Shown in pieces: positions 1 through 6,024 of a stretch of DNA of 7,054 nt (its first letter is position 1; each line of letters opens with the position of its first letter). The translations under genes were made by a program, and so were the position numbers. The stretch lies in the NCBI GenBank assembly GCA_015492915.1, contig WGED01000721.1, forward strand, positions 1 through 7,054. Reading direction: 5' to 3'. The notes beneath the pieces are model-generated. The model saw only the letters and a list, made by a program, of their open reading frames with translations. It had not been told where the DNA came from and made no database searches. The DNA comes from Cyclobacteriaceae bacterium (lineage in GTDB: Bacteria > Bacteroidota > Bacteroidia > Cytophagales > Cyclobacteriaceae).

Positions 1-334
1 GTAAGATGTAACCGCCGTTTAACTTCAGATGTACATAATTAGCTAAAAATGTAAGACCTGATCCCAGGGCGATCGTGCCCATAATTCTTCCCGCATCCTG
101 CAGTCCGGTGTAACGGACAATTCCCGCATAACTTCTCGTCAGTAGGCTGGATATGAGGCAGAAAAAAGTAAAAATGAAGATGCCTTTGTTAACGTCGAAA
201 CTTTCAAGCCGGCTATAATCAAAATTGAAGCGAAGAAGAAAAGCGAACAGTGAGGAAAAAAACAGGATAAATGTATCAATGACGATTATTATCCATCGGG
301 GCAATACCCTGATCTTCAGTAAAAATTTGTCCAT
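1..334 (-). CDS. N-terminal part of a membrane-anchored CapD/WbpM/PglF-type nucleoside-sugar 4,6-dehydratase (cut by window edge)
   Basis: An ATG at 334-332 opens a frame that runs without a stop to the left edge (111 codons visible), so the gene is 3'-truncated by the window. The visible part is hydrophobic: membrane segments at about residues 13-35, 51-66 and 82-100, with positively charged MDKFLLKIR at the start. The segment RSYAGIVRYTGLQDAGRI (about 67-84) after the second helix is typical of the membrane domain preceding the Rossmann domain in CapD/FlaA1-like proteins. Known family members convert UDP-GlcNAc to UDP-2-acetamido-2,6-dideoxy-4-hexulose at the inner membrane. The catalytic domain lies outside the window, so the activity is inferred from this domain and from the PglE- and PglD-like neighbours. 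No Shine-Dalgarno precedes the start, and 128 bases separate it from the upstream aminotransferase. GC content is near 40%, lower than the main operon. It could also be a 4,6-dehydratase of other stereochemistry (FlaA1/CapE type). Confidence 0.75.
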   Translation of the reverse strand, partial: MDKFLLKIRVLPRWIIIVIDTFILFFSSLFAFLLRFNFDYSRLESFDVNKGIFIFTFFCLISSLLTRSYAGIVRYTGLQDAGRIMGTIALGSGLTFLANYVHLKLNGGYIL

Positions 335-462
335 TCAGCGAAAATAGTTATTTGGTCATCTTAAAATAATTCAAATTCAAGCTGAATTACTATTGGTAAT
401 ATTTAATAACAGGTTGAACAAAAAAATCTTAAAATTTGACTCACAAATTTAATGAGAAATTA
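335..462 (-). promoter_or_regulatory. AT-rich intergenic gap between the aminotransferase and the dehydratase
   Basis: This 128-base gap is the only real spacer in the window and is very AT-rich. It holds a terminator-like hairpin next to the aminotransferase stop, and a smaller 6-bp inverted repeat with a 3-base loop (AATTCA 374-379, TGAATT 383-388). On the minus strand a TTTG (422-419) stands 17 bases before a TATTACCA (401-394). This fits the Bacteroidota promoter pattern TTTG...TAnnTTTG only in its first element and the TA, so it is a weak candidate. A promoter for the dehydratase gene is plausible here from the layout, but the sequence does not prove one. I see no small ORF or RNA gene in the gap. 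Confidence 0.3.
420..450 (-). terminator. Possible weak intrinsic terminator after the aminotransferase gene
   Basis: Reading on the minus strand, a perfect 7-bp inverted repeat AAATTTG (450-444) and CAAATTT (438-432) flanks a 5-base loop. Five bases later comes a run of seven T (426-420). It starts 12 bases after the aminotransferase stop codon (465-463), which is the right place for a terminator. The stem has only one G-C pair, so it would be weak, and the T run does not directly abut the stem. Transcription may read through into the dehydratase gene. Confidence 0.35.
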
Positions 463-1593
463 TCATAACACAGCTATAAGAGTGTCCTTAATTAATCGCT
501 GTTCATCCTTTTGTAATCCTGCCCCGCAAGGGAGACAAATACCAAGAGTAAAAAGATGATCGGCAACACCTTTTAAATAAGACACCTGATTTTCGTAAAG
601 GTTTAAATTATGAAGGGGTTTCCAAAAGCGTCTTGCCTCAATTTTATGCTCATGTAGTGTTTCAATCATTTTTTCTCTTATTTCATGAGAAGGTAATAAA
701 AATGCTGAAAGCCAATAACTTGACTTTTTGTCGGGTTGATTTGAAGGCCATGAAAAAACGGTCTTTTTTTCATTGATCTCTTTGTATGATTCGAAGATAT
801 CTCTTTTTCTGTCAATCCACTTTTTGAGATGCCTGAACTGAGCTAATCCCAGTGCTGCACTGATATTGCTCATGCGATAATTATATCCAATCCCGTCATG
901 TTCATAGGGACGAATCCATGACCTTGCCTGATTGGCCAGGTGTAGCACCCGGGAGGCAATTTGCCTGTCATCGGTCAGCAGGGCGCCGCCGCCGGAGGTG
1001 GTGATCACTTTGTTACCGTTGAATGAGAAAATGCTGATTTTCCCATGGGCGCCGGCAGGCCTGCCCATGTGGGTTGCTCCCAGCGCCTCGGCAGCATCTT
1101 CGATAAGCGGAATGTCGTGTTTTTCCGCAATGGCCCTCAGTTCATCCACTTTGGCGGGATTGCCGAAAATGTGCGTGTAAATAATGGCTTTGGGTATAAT
1201 ACTCTTTTTCCCGAGATCCAAAACAGCTTGCTCAAGCAACTCAGGATCCATATTCCATGTGTCGGGCTCGCTGTCAACGAAAACAGGAACGGCGCCTACA
1301 TAAGCTACGGGATTGGCCGAGGCCACAAAGCTGAATGTCTGGCAGATCACATGATCGCCCGGGCCAATGCCAAGCGCAAGGAGCGCCAGATGAATAGCTG
1401 CCGTGCCTGAATTGAGCGCCACACAATGAGCGCGGCCTGTCAGTTCTTTCAATTTGCCCTCAAACTCATCGACCATGGGACCGCCGGGAGCAAGCCATCC
1501 TGATTCGAGGGCCCTCCTGAGATATGCTTCCTCATCACCACCCAGATGCGGCGGTGAGAGGTATATTTTGTAATGATTATTCTCTGCAGCCAT
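463..1593 (-). CDS. pglE: PglE-like PLP-dependent sugar aminotransferase (DegT/DnrJ/EryC1/StrS family)
   Basis: Complete 376-residue protein, normal length for the family. Members transfer an amino group from glutamate to C4 of a UDP-4-keto-6-deoxy-sugar in the cytoplasm. Visible family signatures are: the N-terminal SGWLAPGGPMVDEFE (31-45); the cofactor-binding ALNSGTAAIHLAL (59-71); EDAAEALGA (165-173), whose Asp166 contacts the PLP pyridine nitrogen; FNGNKVITTSGGG (191-203), whose Lys195 should form the internal aldimine; and GYNYRMSNISAALGLAQ (235-251). The N-terminal pattern and the PglD- and PglC-like neighbours favour the PglE role in making a UDP-4-amino sugar for a bacillosamine-type residue. 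The exact substrate is inferred. The ATG at 1593 lies 4 bases after the acetyltransferase stop. The part coding for roughly residues 232-376 (positions 463-900) has about 37% GC, against about 58% just upstream, which hints at a mosaic gene. The frame is intact across the change. Confidence 0.88.
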   Translation of the reverse strand: MAAENNHYKIYLSPPHLGGDEEAYLRRALESGWLAPGGPMVDEFEGKLKELTGRAHCVALNSGTAAIHLALLALGIGPGDHVICQTFSFVASANPVAYVGAVPVFVDSEPDTWNMDPELLEQAVLDLGKKSIIPKAIIYTHIFGNPAKVDELRAIAEKHDIPLIEDAAEALGATHMGRPAGAHGKISIFSFNGNKVITTSGGGALLTDDRQIASRVLHLANQARSWIRPYEHDGIGYNYRMSNISAALGLAQFRHLKKWIDRKRDIFESYKEINEKKTVFSWPSNQPDKKSSYWLSAFLLPSHEIREKMIETLHEHKIEARRFWKPLHNLNLYENQVSYLKGVADHLFTLGICLPCGAGLQKDEQRLIKDTLIAVL

Positions 1594-1597
1594 TTAG

Positions 1598-2185
1598 TCA
1601 GATTTTCCTTGCGGGGTTGCCTGCTACTTTCTCCCCGATTTCCACATCCTTCGTCACCACACTCCCGGCACCGATCACCGCCCACTCGCCGATCCTCAAT
1701 CCCGGCAATATGGTGGCATTGGCCCCGATAAGCGCTCCTTCTCCCACGGTCACATTGCCGCAGACCACGGCGCCGGGTCCTACATGCACATAATCGCCCA
1801 GCAGCACATGATGCTCCACCACTGCTCCCGTGTTCACAATCACATGATTGCCAATATCGGCCTGACTCTGCACGATCGCTCCTGCCATGACCATGATGCC
1901 ATTGCCCAGCGAGGCCGTTGGCCTGACAGTGGCGTTGCGGTCGATCGCCTTGCCGAAGGCATGCTTTATCCTGCGCACCAGGCTCCTCCGTGCAGTATTG
2001 GAGCCCACCGAAATGATCATTTTTTCATGCGAAAGGAATTTCGGATCATAGGCATGGCGCACCGGCAGGCCCCTGAAGTCTGTCAGCGCCTCATCATCGT
2101 CAAACACCGCCCTGACGATCTCACCCTGCATCAGAAGGTTTTCGAAAACCACTTCGCCATGACCGCCAGCACCGTACAATATCAT
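1598..2185 (-). CDS. pglD: PglD-like sugar O/N-acyltransferase (NeuD/PglD family, left-handed beta-helix)
   Basis: 195 residues, the usual PglD length. The N-terminal MILYGAGGHGEVV (1-13) is the glycine-rich loop of the small Rossmann-like domain that binds the UDP-sugar. From about residue 84 onward the protein consists of hexapeptide repeats forming a left-handed beta-helix (examples: ASLGNGIMVMAGAIVQ, VTVGEGALIGANATI), where acetyl-CoA binds. VVEHHVLLGDYVHVGPGA (122-139) carries the conserved His125, corresponding to the catalytic base of known PglD, and a second conserved His134. The C-terminal GSVVTKDVEIGEKVAGNPA is a standard ending. Family members acetylate the C4 amino group made by PglE, giving UDP-di-N-acetylbacillosamine. 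Its position between PglC- and PglE-like genes supports that role; NeuD-like O-acetylation is the alternative. The ATG (2185-2183) overlaps the upstream stop in ATGA, so translation is probably coupled. No Shine-Dalgarno is seen. Confidence 0.88.
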   Translation of the reverse strand: MILYGAGGHGEVVFENLLMQGEIVRAVFDDDEALTDFRGLPVRHAYDPKFLSHEKMIISVGSNTARRSLVRRIKHAFGKAIDRNATVRPTASLGNGIMVMAGAIVQSQADIGNHVIVNTGAVVEHHVLLGDYVHVGPGAVVCGNVTVGEGALIGANATILPGLRIGEWAVIGAGSVVTKDVEIGEKVAGNPARKI

Positions 2186-2802
2186 CGTGTCATCATGTTA
2201 ATTCCCCGGAAAACAGGCATTTCCTCATGGTTTTTATTTTTACCGGTCAGTGCCCCGAATGCCTGGACGACTGTCATCCACAGTATCTTGAGATCGAAAA
2301 GGAACGATAACCCCTCCACATATTCCGCGTCGAGCGAAAAGCGTTTTTCCCATGACATGGCATTCCGCCCGTTCACCTGTGCCCAGCCCGTGATGCCGGG
2401 CTTCACCTCAAACCGCCTGAGCTGGTTTTCTTCATATCGCCTTTCATACTCCACAGGCATCGGTCTGGGTCCTACAAGCGACATCTCGCCCCGCAACACA
2501 TTGACGAGCTGCGGCAGTTCGTCGAGCGACGAAGCCCTCATTAATCTGCCAAGGGGCGTAAATACCCTATTTTCCATGGAAAGGCTCCCTGAATCATCGG
2601 GCTCCAGGGTGCGGAATTTGTACATATTGAAAGGTTTTAAGTTTTTGCCGGACCGTCGTTGTATGAAAAAAATGCTTTTCCTCTGGGTGGCAAGGAGGAG
2701 TATTGTGATGAGGCCCGTCAGAGGGAGCAGCAGCACCATCAGCGCCAGCGCCAGCACTTTGTCAAAAAAGGGCTTTATGTGATCATTGTACAACATCCTC
2801 AC
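2182..2802 (-). CDS. pglC: PglC-type monotopic sugar-1-phosphate transferase (bacterial sugar transferase family)
   Basis: About 206 residues, the size of minimal PglC-like enzymes without the long membrane region of WcaJ/WbaP. These enzymes move a sugar-1-phosphate from a UDP-sugar to undecaprenyl phosphate on the inner leaflet, starting a lipid-linked glycan. Seen: one membrane-inserting hydrophobic segment (about 16-38), FIQRRSGK (46-53), YKFRT (61-65), the catalytic acidic pair Asp94-Glu95 in SSLDELPQLVNVLRGEMSL (91-109), VGPRPMP (110-116) and KPGITGWAQVNGRN (134-147). The longest frame begins with GTG (2802-2800) just after an in-frame stop. An ATG two codons in (2796-2794) is an equally good start and would give 204 residues. 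It overlaps the end of the preceding gene by 20 (or 14) bases and shares an ATGA with the following PglD-like gene. Its sugar is probably the product of the PglE/PglD pair, by synteny. Confidence 0.9.
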   Translation of the reverse strand: MRMLYNDHIKPFFDKVLALALMVLLLPLTGLITILLLATQRKSIFFIQRRSGKNLKPFNMYKFRTLEPDDSGSLSMENRVFTPLGRLMRASSLDELPQLVNVLRGEMSLVGPRPMPVEYERRYEENQLRRFEVKPGITGWAQVNGRNAMSWEKRFSLDAEYVEGLSFLFDLKILWMTVVQAFGALTGKNKNHEEMPVFRGINMMTR

Positions 2803-3757
2803 GCTTCATCATTTTTGATTTCACATAAATATAAAACAAAGAAATAGCTCCCAACATGATCAGTGAAAAAATTATTTGACGCTCCCATGAGAATTCCGCT
2901 ATTTCGATAACAACAAAATTGACCGCGAGTTGCAAGGCCATGTACCACGCAGTCATCATAAGGTGGGGCATGCCTGTTTTTTTGATCACCACCTGAAAGA
3001 AATGGAGCCTGTGTGCCCTGAAGATGTTTTCTTTTCTGAATAACCGCTGTATGATCGTGAATATGGTGTCGATACCGTAGAGCGTGAGAAAGAGCACATA
3101 AACCCAATGGCCTGTGACGGAGATGAGCTTAAGTATCAGAAAAACAATGATAAAGGCGATGGACAGGCTGCCGACGTCGCCGGCAAAGCAAACCGCTTTT
3201 CTGCGAAAATTGAAAAAAGCAAAAATGAGCAGTGTCAGTATAAAAAACAGTAAAAAACCATTGTAGATGAACGACTGCCCCGTATTGTTGATGTAGAGCA
3301 GGGTGCCCACGGTCACCATGGCATAGCCCGCCGTGATGCCGTTGATACCGTCCATGAAGTTGAAGGCATTGAGCGTGCCCGTGATCACGATGACGGCTGC
3401 GATGAGCCACAGCAGCGGCACATTGCCCAGACCTGCCTCCCAGATCATCAGCACGACGGAGAGAAGTTGAAGGGGAAACCTGATGCGGTTGGGCAGATCG
3501 AGCAGGTCATCGAGAAAACCCGTGACGCCGATGACGAGGAGCCCCGCAAGGAAATAATAGCCGGGATTGTACATAAACACGGAATACAGCGCCATCGCGA
3601 TGAAGATGACCACCCCGCCGCCGCGAATGGTCGCGCCCTCATGCATGGTGCGGTAGTTGGGCAGATCGACGATGTTGTACTTTCGCGCTATCCTGAAATA
3701 GACAAAAAAGGTTGCCATGAGCAGCAGGGTAAAAAAGACGTATAAAAAATCACTCAT
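2783..3757 (-). CDS. WecA/WbpL-like polytopic phospho-N-acetylhexosamine transferase (MraY/WecA superfamily)
   Basis: 324 residues from the chosen start, with about ten hydrophobic segments. The superfamily transfers HexNAc-1-phosphate from a UDP-sugar to undecaprenyl phosphate. Motifs seen: RTMHEGATIRGGGVV (36-50), GFLDDLLDLP (80-89) with the Asp83-Asp84-x-x-Asp87 cluster, NAFNFMDGINGI (130-141) with the conserved Asp136, CFAGDVGSLSIAF (190-202) and FRAHRLHFFQ (246-255). The last motif differs from the His-rich motif of WecA and resembles the AHRxHxYQ form of WbpL-type enzymes, which use 6-deoxy-HexNAc sugars; specificity is an inference. The frame is open to a TTG at 3799, but I prefer ATG 3757-3755. 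It places the first membrane helix at the N-terminus, and the 14 extra residues are charged and only reflect the preceding gene's 3' end. From that ATG it overlaps the reductase gene by 8 bases. Confidence 0.88.
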   Translation of the reverse strand: MSDFLYVFFTLLLMATFFVYFRIARKYNIVDLPNYRTMHEGATIRGGGVVIFIAMALYSVFMYNPGYYFLAGLLVIGVTGFLDDLLDLPNRIRFPLQLLSVVLMIWEAGLGNVPLLWLIAAVIVITGTLNAFNFMDGINGITAGYAMVTVGTLLYINNTGQSFIYNGFLLFFILTLLIFAFFNFRRKAVCFAGDVGSLSIAFIIVFLILKLISVTGHWVYVLFLTLYGIDTIFTIIQRLFRKENIFRAHRLHFFQVVIKKTGMPHLMMTAWYMALQLAVNFVVIEIAEFSWERQIIFSLIMLGAISLFYIYVKSKMMKREDVVQ

Positions 3758-4700
3758 TGAATGACCGTATGGTTTTTCGTAATCCCGCTTCCGCGTCAAG
3801 CGGCAAGGACTGCCCCAAATTTAACAAAAGCTTTTCATTTGACACGACCATGTCGCCCGTCAGCTTTGCCAGCATGTCCCTGTTGACAGGCAAACGGAGC
3901 AATGACCCCACCGCTGCCGCGCCAGTGATCAGAAATCGCGGAAATTTCATGATTCTAACCTTTTTGCCCGTCTCTTCGCCGATCAGGCGAATGAGTTCAT
4001 TGGTGGAAAGTGCCTTCGTATCGGCGAGCATGTAGGTGCCCTCCGGCAGGTTGCCGGCTATGATCTTTTCCATGACATATGAGCAATTATCGACCGACAA
4101 AAAGGAACGACGGTTGTTAAAGGCGCCCAGGGGCCACGGCAGGCCTTTGGCCACAAACTTGTACAGCAGGTTCAGATTGCCCTTGTTGCCGGGGCCGTGG
4201 ATCATCGCTGGACGCAGGATGAAAAGCCTTTTCCCTTCCTGCCGGCGCCCTGTCAGATATTGCTCCGCCAAAAGCTTTGATTTCCCATAGGCAGACTTCG
4301 GAGAAGGGGTAAATGTTTCATCAATCACCCTGTCCGTCTGGTCAATCACCGCCTTGACGGAGCTCACGAAAACAAATGCCTTCGCTCCCGACTGCAGAAA
4401 TTCGTCATACAACATCGCCGTCTTCTCATGGTTCACTTTGAAATAATCCTCCTCCGTGTATTTGCCCGAGAGATCGTGCGCGATGCCCGCGAGATGGATG
4501 ATGATGTCGATGCCTTGCCCGCCGATCACCTCTTTCGAGAGTTCGGGTAGCATTTTCACCTTTTTTTCACCGAACAGCCCTGCCGCCGCCTCCGGCCTTC
4601 GGGAGTGGCCGAAAATCATGATTTTCTCATGATCTCCGAGATAGCGCACGAGGTTGGCGCCCAGAAAACCCGTGATGCCGGTGATGAGGATGCGCTTCAT
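3750..4700 (-). CDS. NAD(P)-dependent sugar-nucleotide epimerase/reductase, extended SDR family (WbpV-like)
   Basis: 316 residues, usual extended-SDR length. The N-terminal ITGITGFLGANLV (6-18) has the Gly8-Gly11-Gly14 nucleotide-binding pattern. HLAGIAHD (69-76), FVSSVKAV (111-118) with the catalytic Ser113/114, and YGKSK (138-142) with the catalytic Tyr138 and Lys142 complete the active site. RPAMIHGPGNKGN (163-175) followed by GLPWPLGAFNNRRS (186-199) resembles the WbpV subgroup more than classical GalE. Known members of that subgroup reduce C4 of UDP-4-keto-6-deoxy-GlcNAc to give UDP-QuiNAc or a related 6-deoxy sugar. It lies directly before and overlaps a WbpL-like transferase, the same pairing as WbpV-WbpL, which supports this role. 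A plain UDP-hexose 4-epimerase is the alternative. The ATG (4700-4698) overlaps the glycosyltransferase stop as ATGA. Confidence 0.82.
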   Translation of the reverse strand: MKRILITGITGFLGANLVRYLGDHEKIMIFGHSRRPEAAAGLFGEKKVKMLPELSKEVIGGQGIDIIIHLAGIAHDLSGKYTEEDYFKVNHEKTAMLYDEFLQSGAKAFVFVSSVKAVIDQTDRVIDETFTPSPKSAYGKSKLLAEQYLTGRRQEGKRLFILRPAMIHGPGNKGNLNLLYKFVAKGLPWPLGAFNNRRSFLSVDNCSYVMEKIIAGNLPEGTYMLADTKALSTNELIRLIGEETGKKVRIMKFPRFLITGAAAVGSLLRLPVNRDMLAKLTGDMVVSNEKLLLNLGQSLPLDAEAGLRKTIRSFNE

Positions 4701-5449
4701 CGGTGATTGATCAGTTCAAAGATCTTGACGAAATATTTCGGATACACCTTCAGCAGCGATGTCCTGATGCCGTGCGTGCGGCAGGCCCTCACAATCTCGT
4801 TGTTGAGGATGATGTTGCTTCTGATGCCATTGGAGCTGACGCCGCCCTTGCGCATTTTCACCATTTTCATGGGAAGATAGCGGTACCGGAGCTTGTGCAC
4901 ATACAGAAAGCGGATGAGCAGCTCGTAATCCGCCGCGATGCGGTAATCCGTTTCAAAAAGGCCGTATTTTTCATAGAATTTCCTGCGCACGAAAAAAGTG
5001 GGGTGGGCGGGCATGTAGCCTTTGGCAAATTTCTCCGGCGACCATTTTCTGGAAGAATAGGTGCGTACCGTCCTGCCGAGGTTTTCAGGATCGACAAAGA
5101 TCAGATCGCCGTAAACAGCGTCAACCTCCTCATCCTCAAATGCTTCCGCCACTTTCGAAAGCACATGACCGTCATAGTAAAAGTCATCGGAGTTGAGCAT
5201 GCCCACCACCTCGCCGGCAGCCATTTTTATGCCTTTGTTCATGGCATCGTAAATACCCTTGTCGGGCTCGCTGATCCATTTGGAGATGCTGCCGTCGTAC
5301 TTTTTCAGAATATCCTGCGTGCCGTCTGTCGAGGCGCCGTCCACCACGATGTATTCAATGTCGTCATGATCCTGCGACAGCACCGACTTTACGGCGTCTT
5401 CGATATGCCCCGCGCTGTTGAAACTGACGGTGATGATGCTGATCTTCAT
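4697..5449 (-). CDS. Family 2 (GT-A fold) glycosyltransferase
   Basis: 250 residues, a typical single-domain GT2 enzyme of the WcaA/WfgS-like group. Seen: the N-terminal beta strand and loop ISIITVSFNSAGHIEDAV (3-20) and the nucleotide-binding VDGASTDGT (36-44). MLNSDDF (84-90) carries the Asp88-Asp89 pair that binds the metal and the sugar diphosphate. AHPTFFVRRKFYEKYGLF (148-165) and IAADYELLIRF (171-181), containing the acidic acceptor-side motif, follow. No membrane segment is present, so it should act at the cytoplasmic face of the membrane, adding one sugar to a lipid-linked glycan. Donor and acceptor cannot be read from the sequence. The ATG (5449-5447) overlaps the acyltransferase stop in ATGA and its own stop overlaps the next start in the same way, so it sits inside a tightly coupled operon. 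Confidence 0.9.
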   Translation of the reverse strand: MKISIITVSFNSAGHIEDAVKSVLSQDHDDIEYIVVDGASTDGTQDILKKYDGSISKWISEPDKGIYDAMNKGIKMAAGEVVGMLNSDDFYYDGHVLSKVAEAFEDEEVDAVYGDLIFVDPENLGRTVRTYSSRKWSPEKFAKGYMPAHPTFFVRRKFYEKYGLFETDYRIAADYELLIRFLYVHKLRYRYLPMKMVKMRKGGVSSNGIRSNIILNNEIVRACRTHGIRTSLLKVYPKYFVKIFELINHR

Positions 5450-6021
5450 GAAGCTTCATTTTCTCCCTCTCCGATCACACGATCCTTCACCTTCATGGCG
5501 GGATTGCCGCGGCAGATGCCGTAAGGCGGAAGGTCGGATGTGGCCACCGAGCCGACAGTGAGCACGCTGTGACTGCCGCAAGTCACCCCCGGGCACACCA
5601 CCGCACGGGCGCCGATCCACACGCCGTCTTCCAGCACGATGTTGCCAACCATCAGGTCGAAGGTGATCTTTTTGAAGTTATGATTGCCCGTGAGCAGCAT
5701 GGCGCCCTGCGACAGGCACACGTTGCTGCCTATCTCCACACCGGTGAGGTTGTCGATCCACACATGCTCGCCGATCCATGAGAAATCGCCTATTTTCAGC
5801 AGCCAGGGGTATTTGATATTGACGGAGGGCTTGATGTTGACGCCCTTGCCGACGCCCGCGCCGAACATCCTGAGCAGCATCACCTTCAATGAGGATATGG
5901 GAAAAAGGCCATTATTGAAAATGATGTGATTGATATAATGCCACAGGATGCGTTTCACCCATCCCGCCCGCGGCGAGTACCAGCTATTGTCATATTTCGA
6001 TAAGTCTGTCTTTGCTGTCAT
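5446..6021 (-). CDS. wcaF: WcaF-type hexapeptide-repeat acetyltransferase
   Basis: 191 residues from ATG 6021-6019. A TTG immediately before it would add one residue, but the ATG is preferred. The N-terminal LSKYDNSWYSPRAGWVKRILW (about 7-27) and FPISSLKVMLLRMFGA (40-55) form the extension characteristic of WcaF-like enzymes. The hexapeptide beta-helix follows (KIGDFSWIGEHVWIDN, VEIGSNVCLSQGAMLL), with the family's catalytic histidine in TGNHNFKK (His115 in the count from TTG). It ends in VLTVGSVATSDLPPYG and RGNPAMKVK. Members O-acetylate a sugar in an exopolysaccharide, colanic acid in E. coli, using acetyl-CoA. Pairing with a GT2 gene immediately after it is common. The acceptor sugar here is unknown. 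The start lies 3 bases after the amidohydrolase stop and its own stop overlaps the next start, so it is probably cotranscribed with both. Confidence 0.87.
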   Translation of the reverse strand: MTAKTDLSKYDNSWYSPRAGWVKRILWHYINHIIFNNGLFPISSLKVMLLRMFGAGVGKGVNIKPSVNIKYPWLLKIGDFSWIGEHVWIDNLTGVEIGSNVCLSQGAMLLTGNHNFKKITFDLMVGNIVLEDGVWIGARAVVCPGVTCGSHSVLTVGSVATSDLPPYGICRGNPAMKVKDRVIGEGENEAS

Positions 6022-6024
6022 CAA

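Noticed and set aside
374..388. Inverted repeat AATTCA/TGAATT in the intergenic gap, considered as an operator or terminator
   Set aside because: The stem is only 6 bp and AT-rich in an AT-rich region, has no T run after it, and could arise by chance.
2733..2758. Short GCGCCA-type tandem repeat
   Set aside because: Only two or three copies; it is explained by the Ala-Leu codons of the membrane segment of the PglC-like protein.
1784..2782. Long plus-strand open frame (332 codons) opposite the PglC- and PglD-like genes
   Set aside because: It lies wholly antisense to two genes with clear motifs, its translation has no recognisable domain, and it is rich in His, Arg, Ser and Cys as expected from a shadow frame.
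4703..5524. Plus-strand open frame (273 codons) opposite the family 2 glycosyltransferase
   Set aside because: It mirrors the glycosyltransferase and has no family motif or membrane or secretion pattern; it is a shadow of a GC-rich gene.
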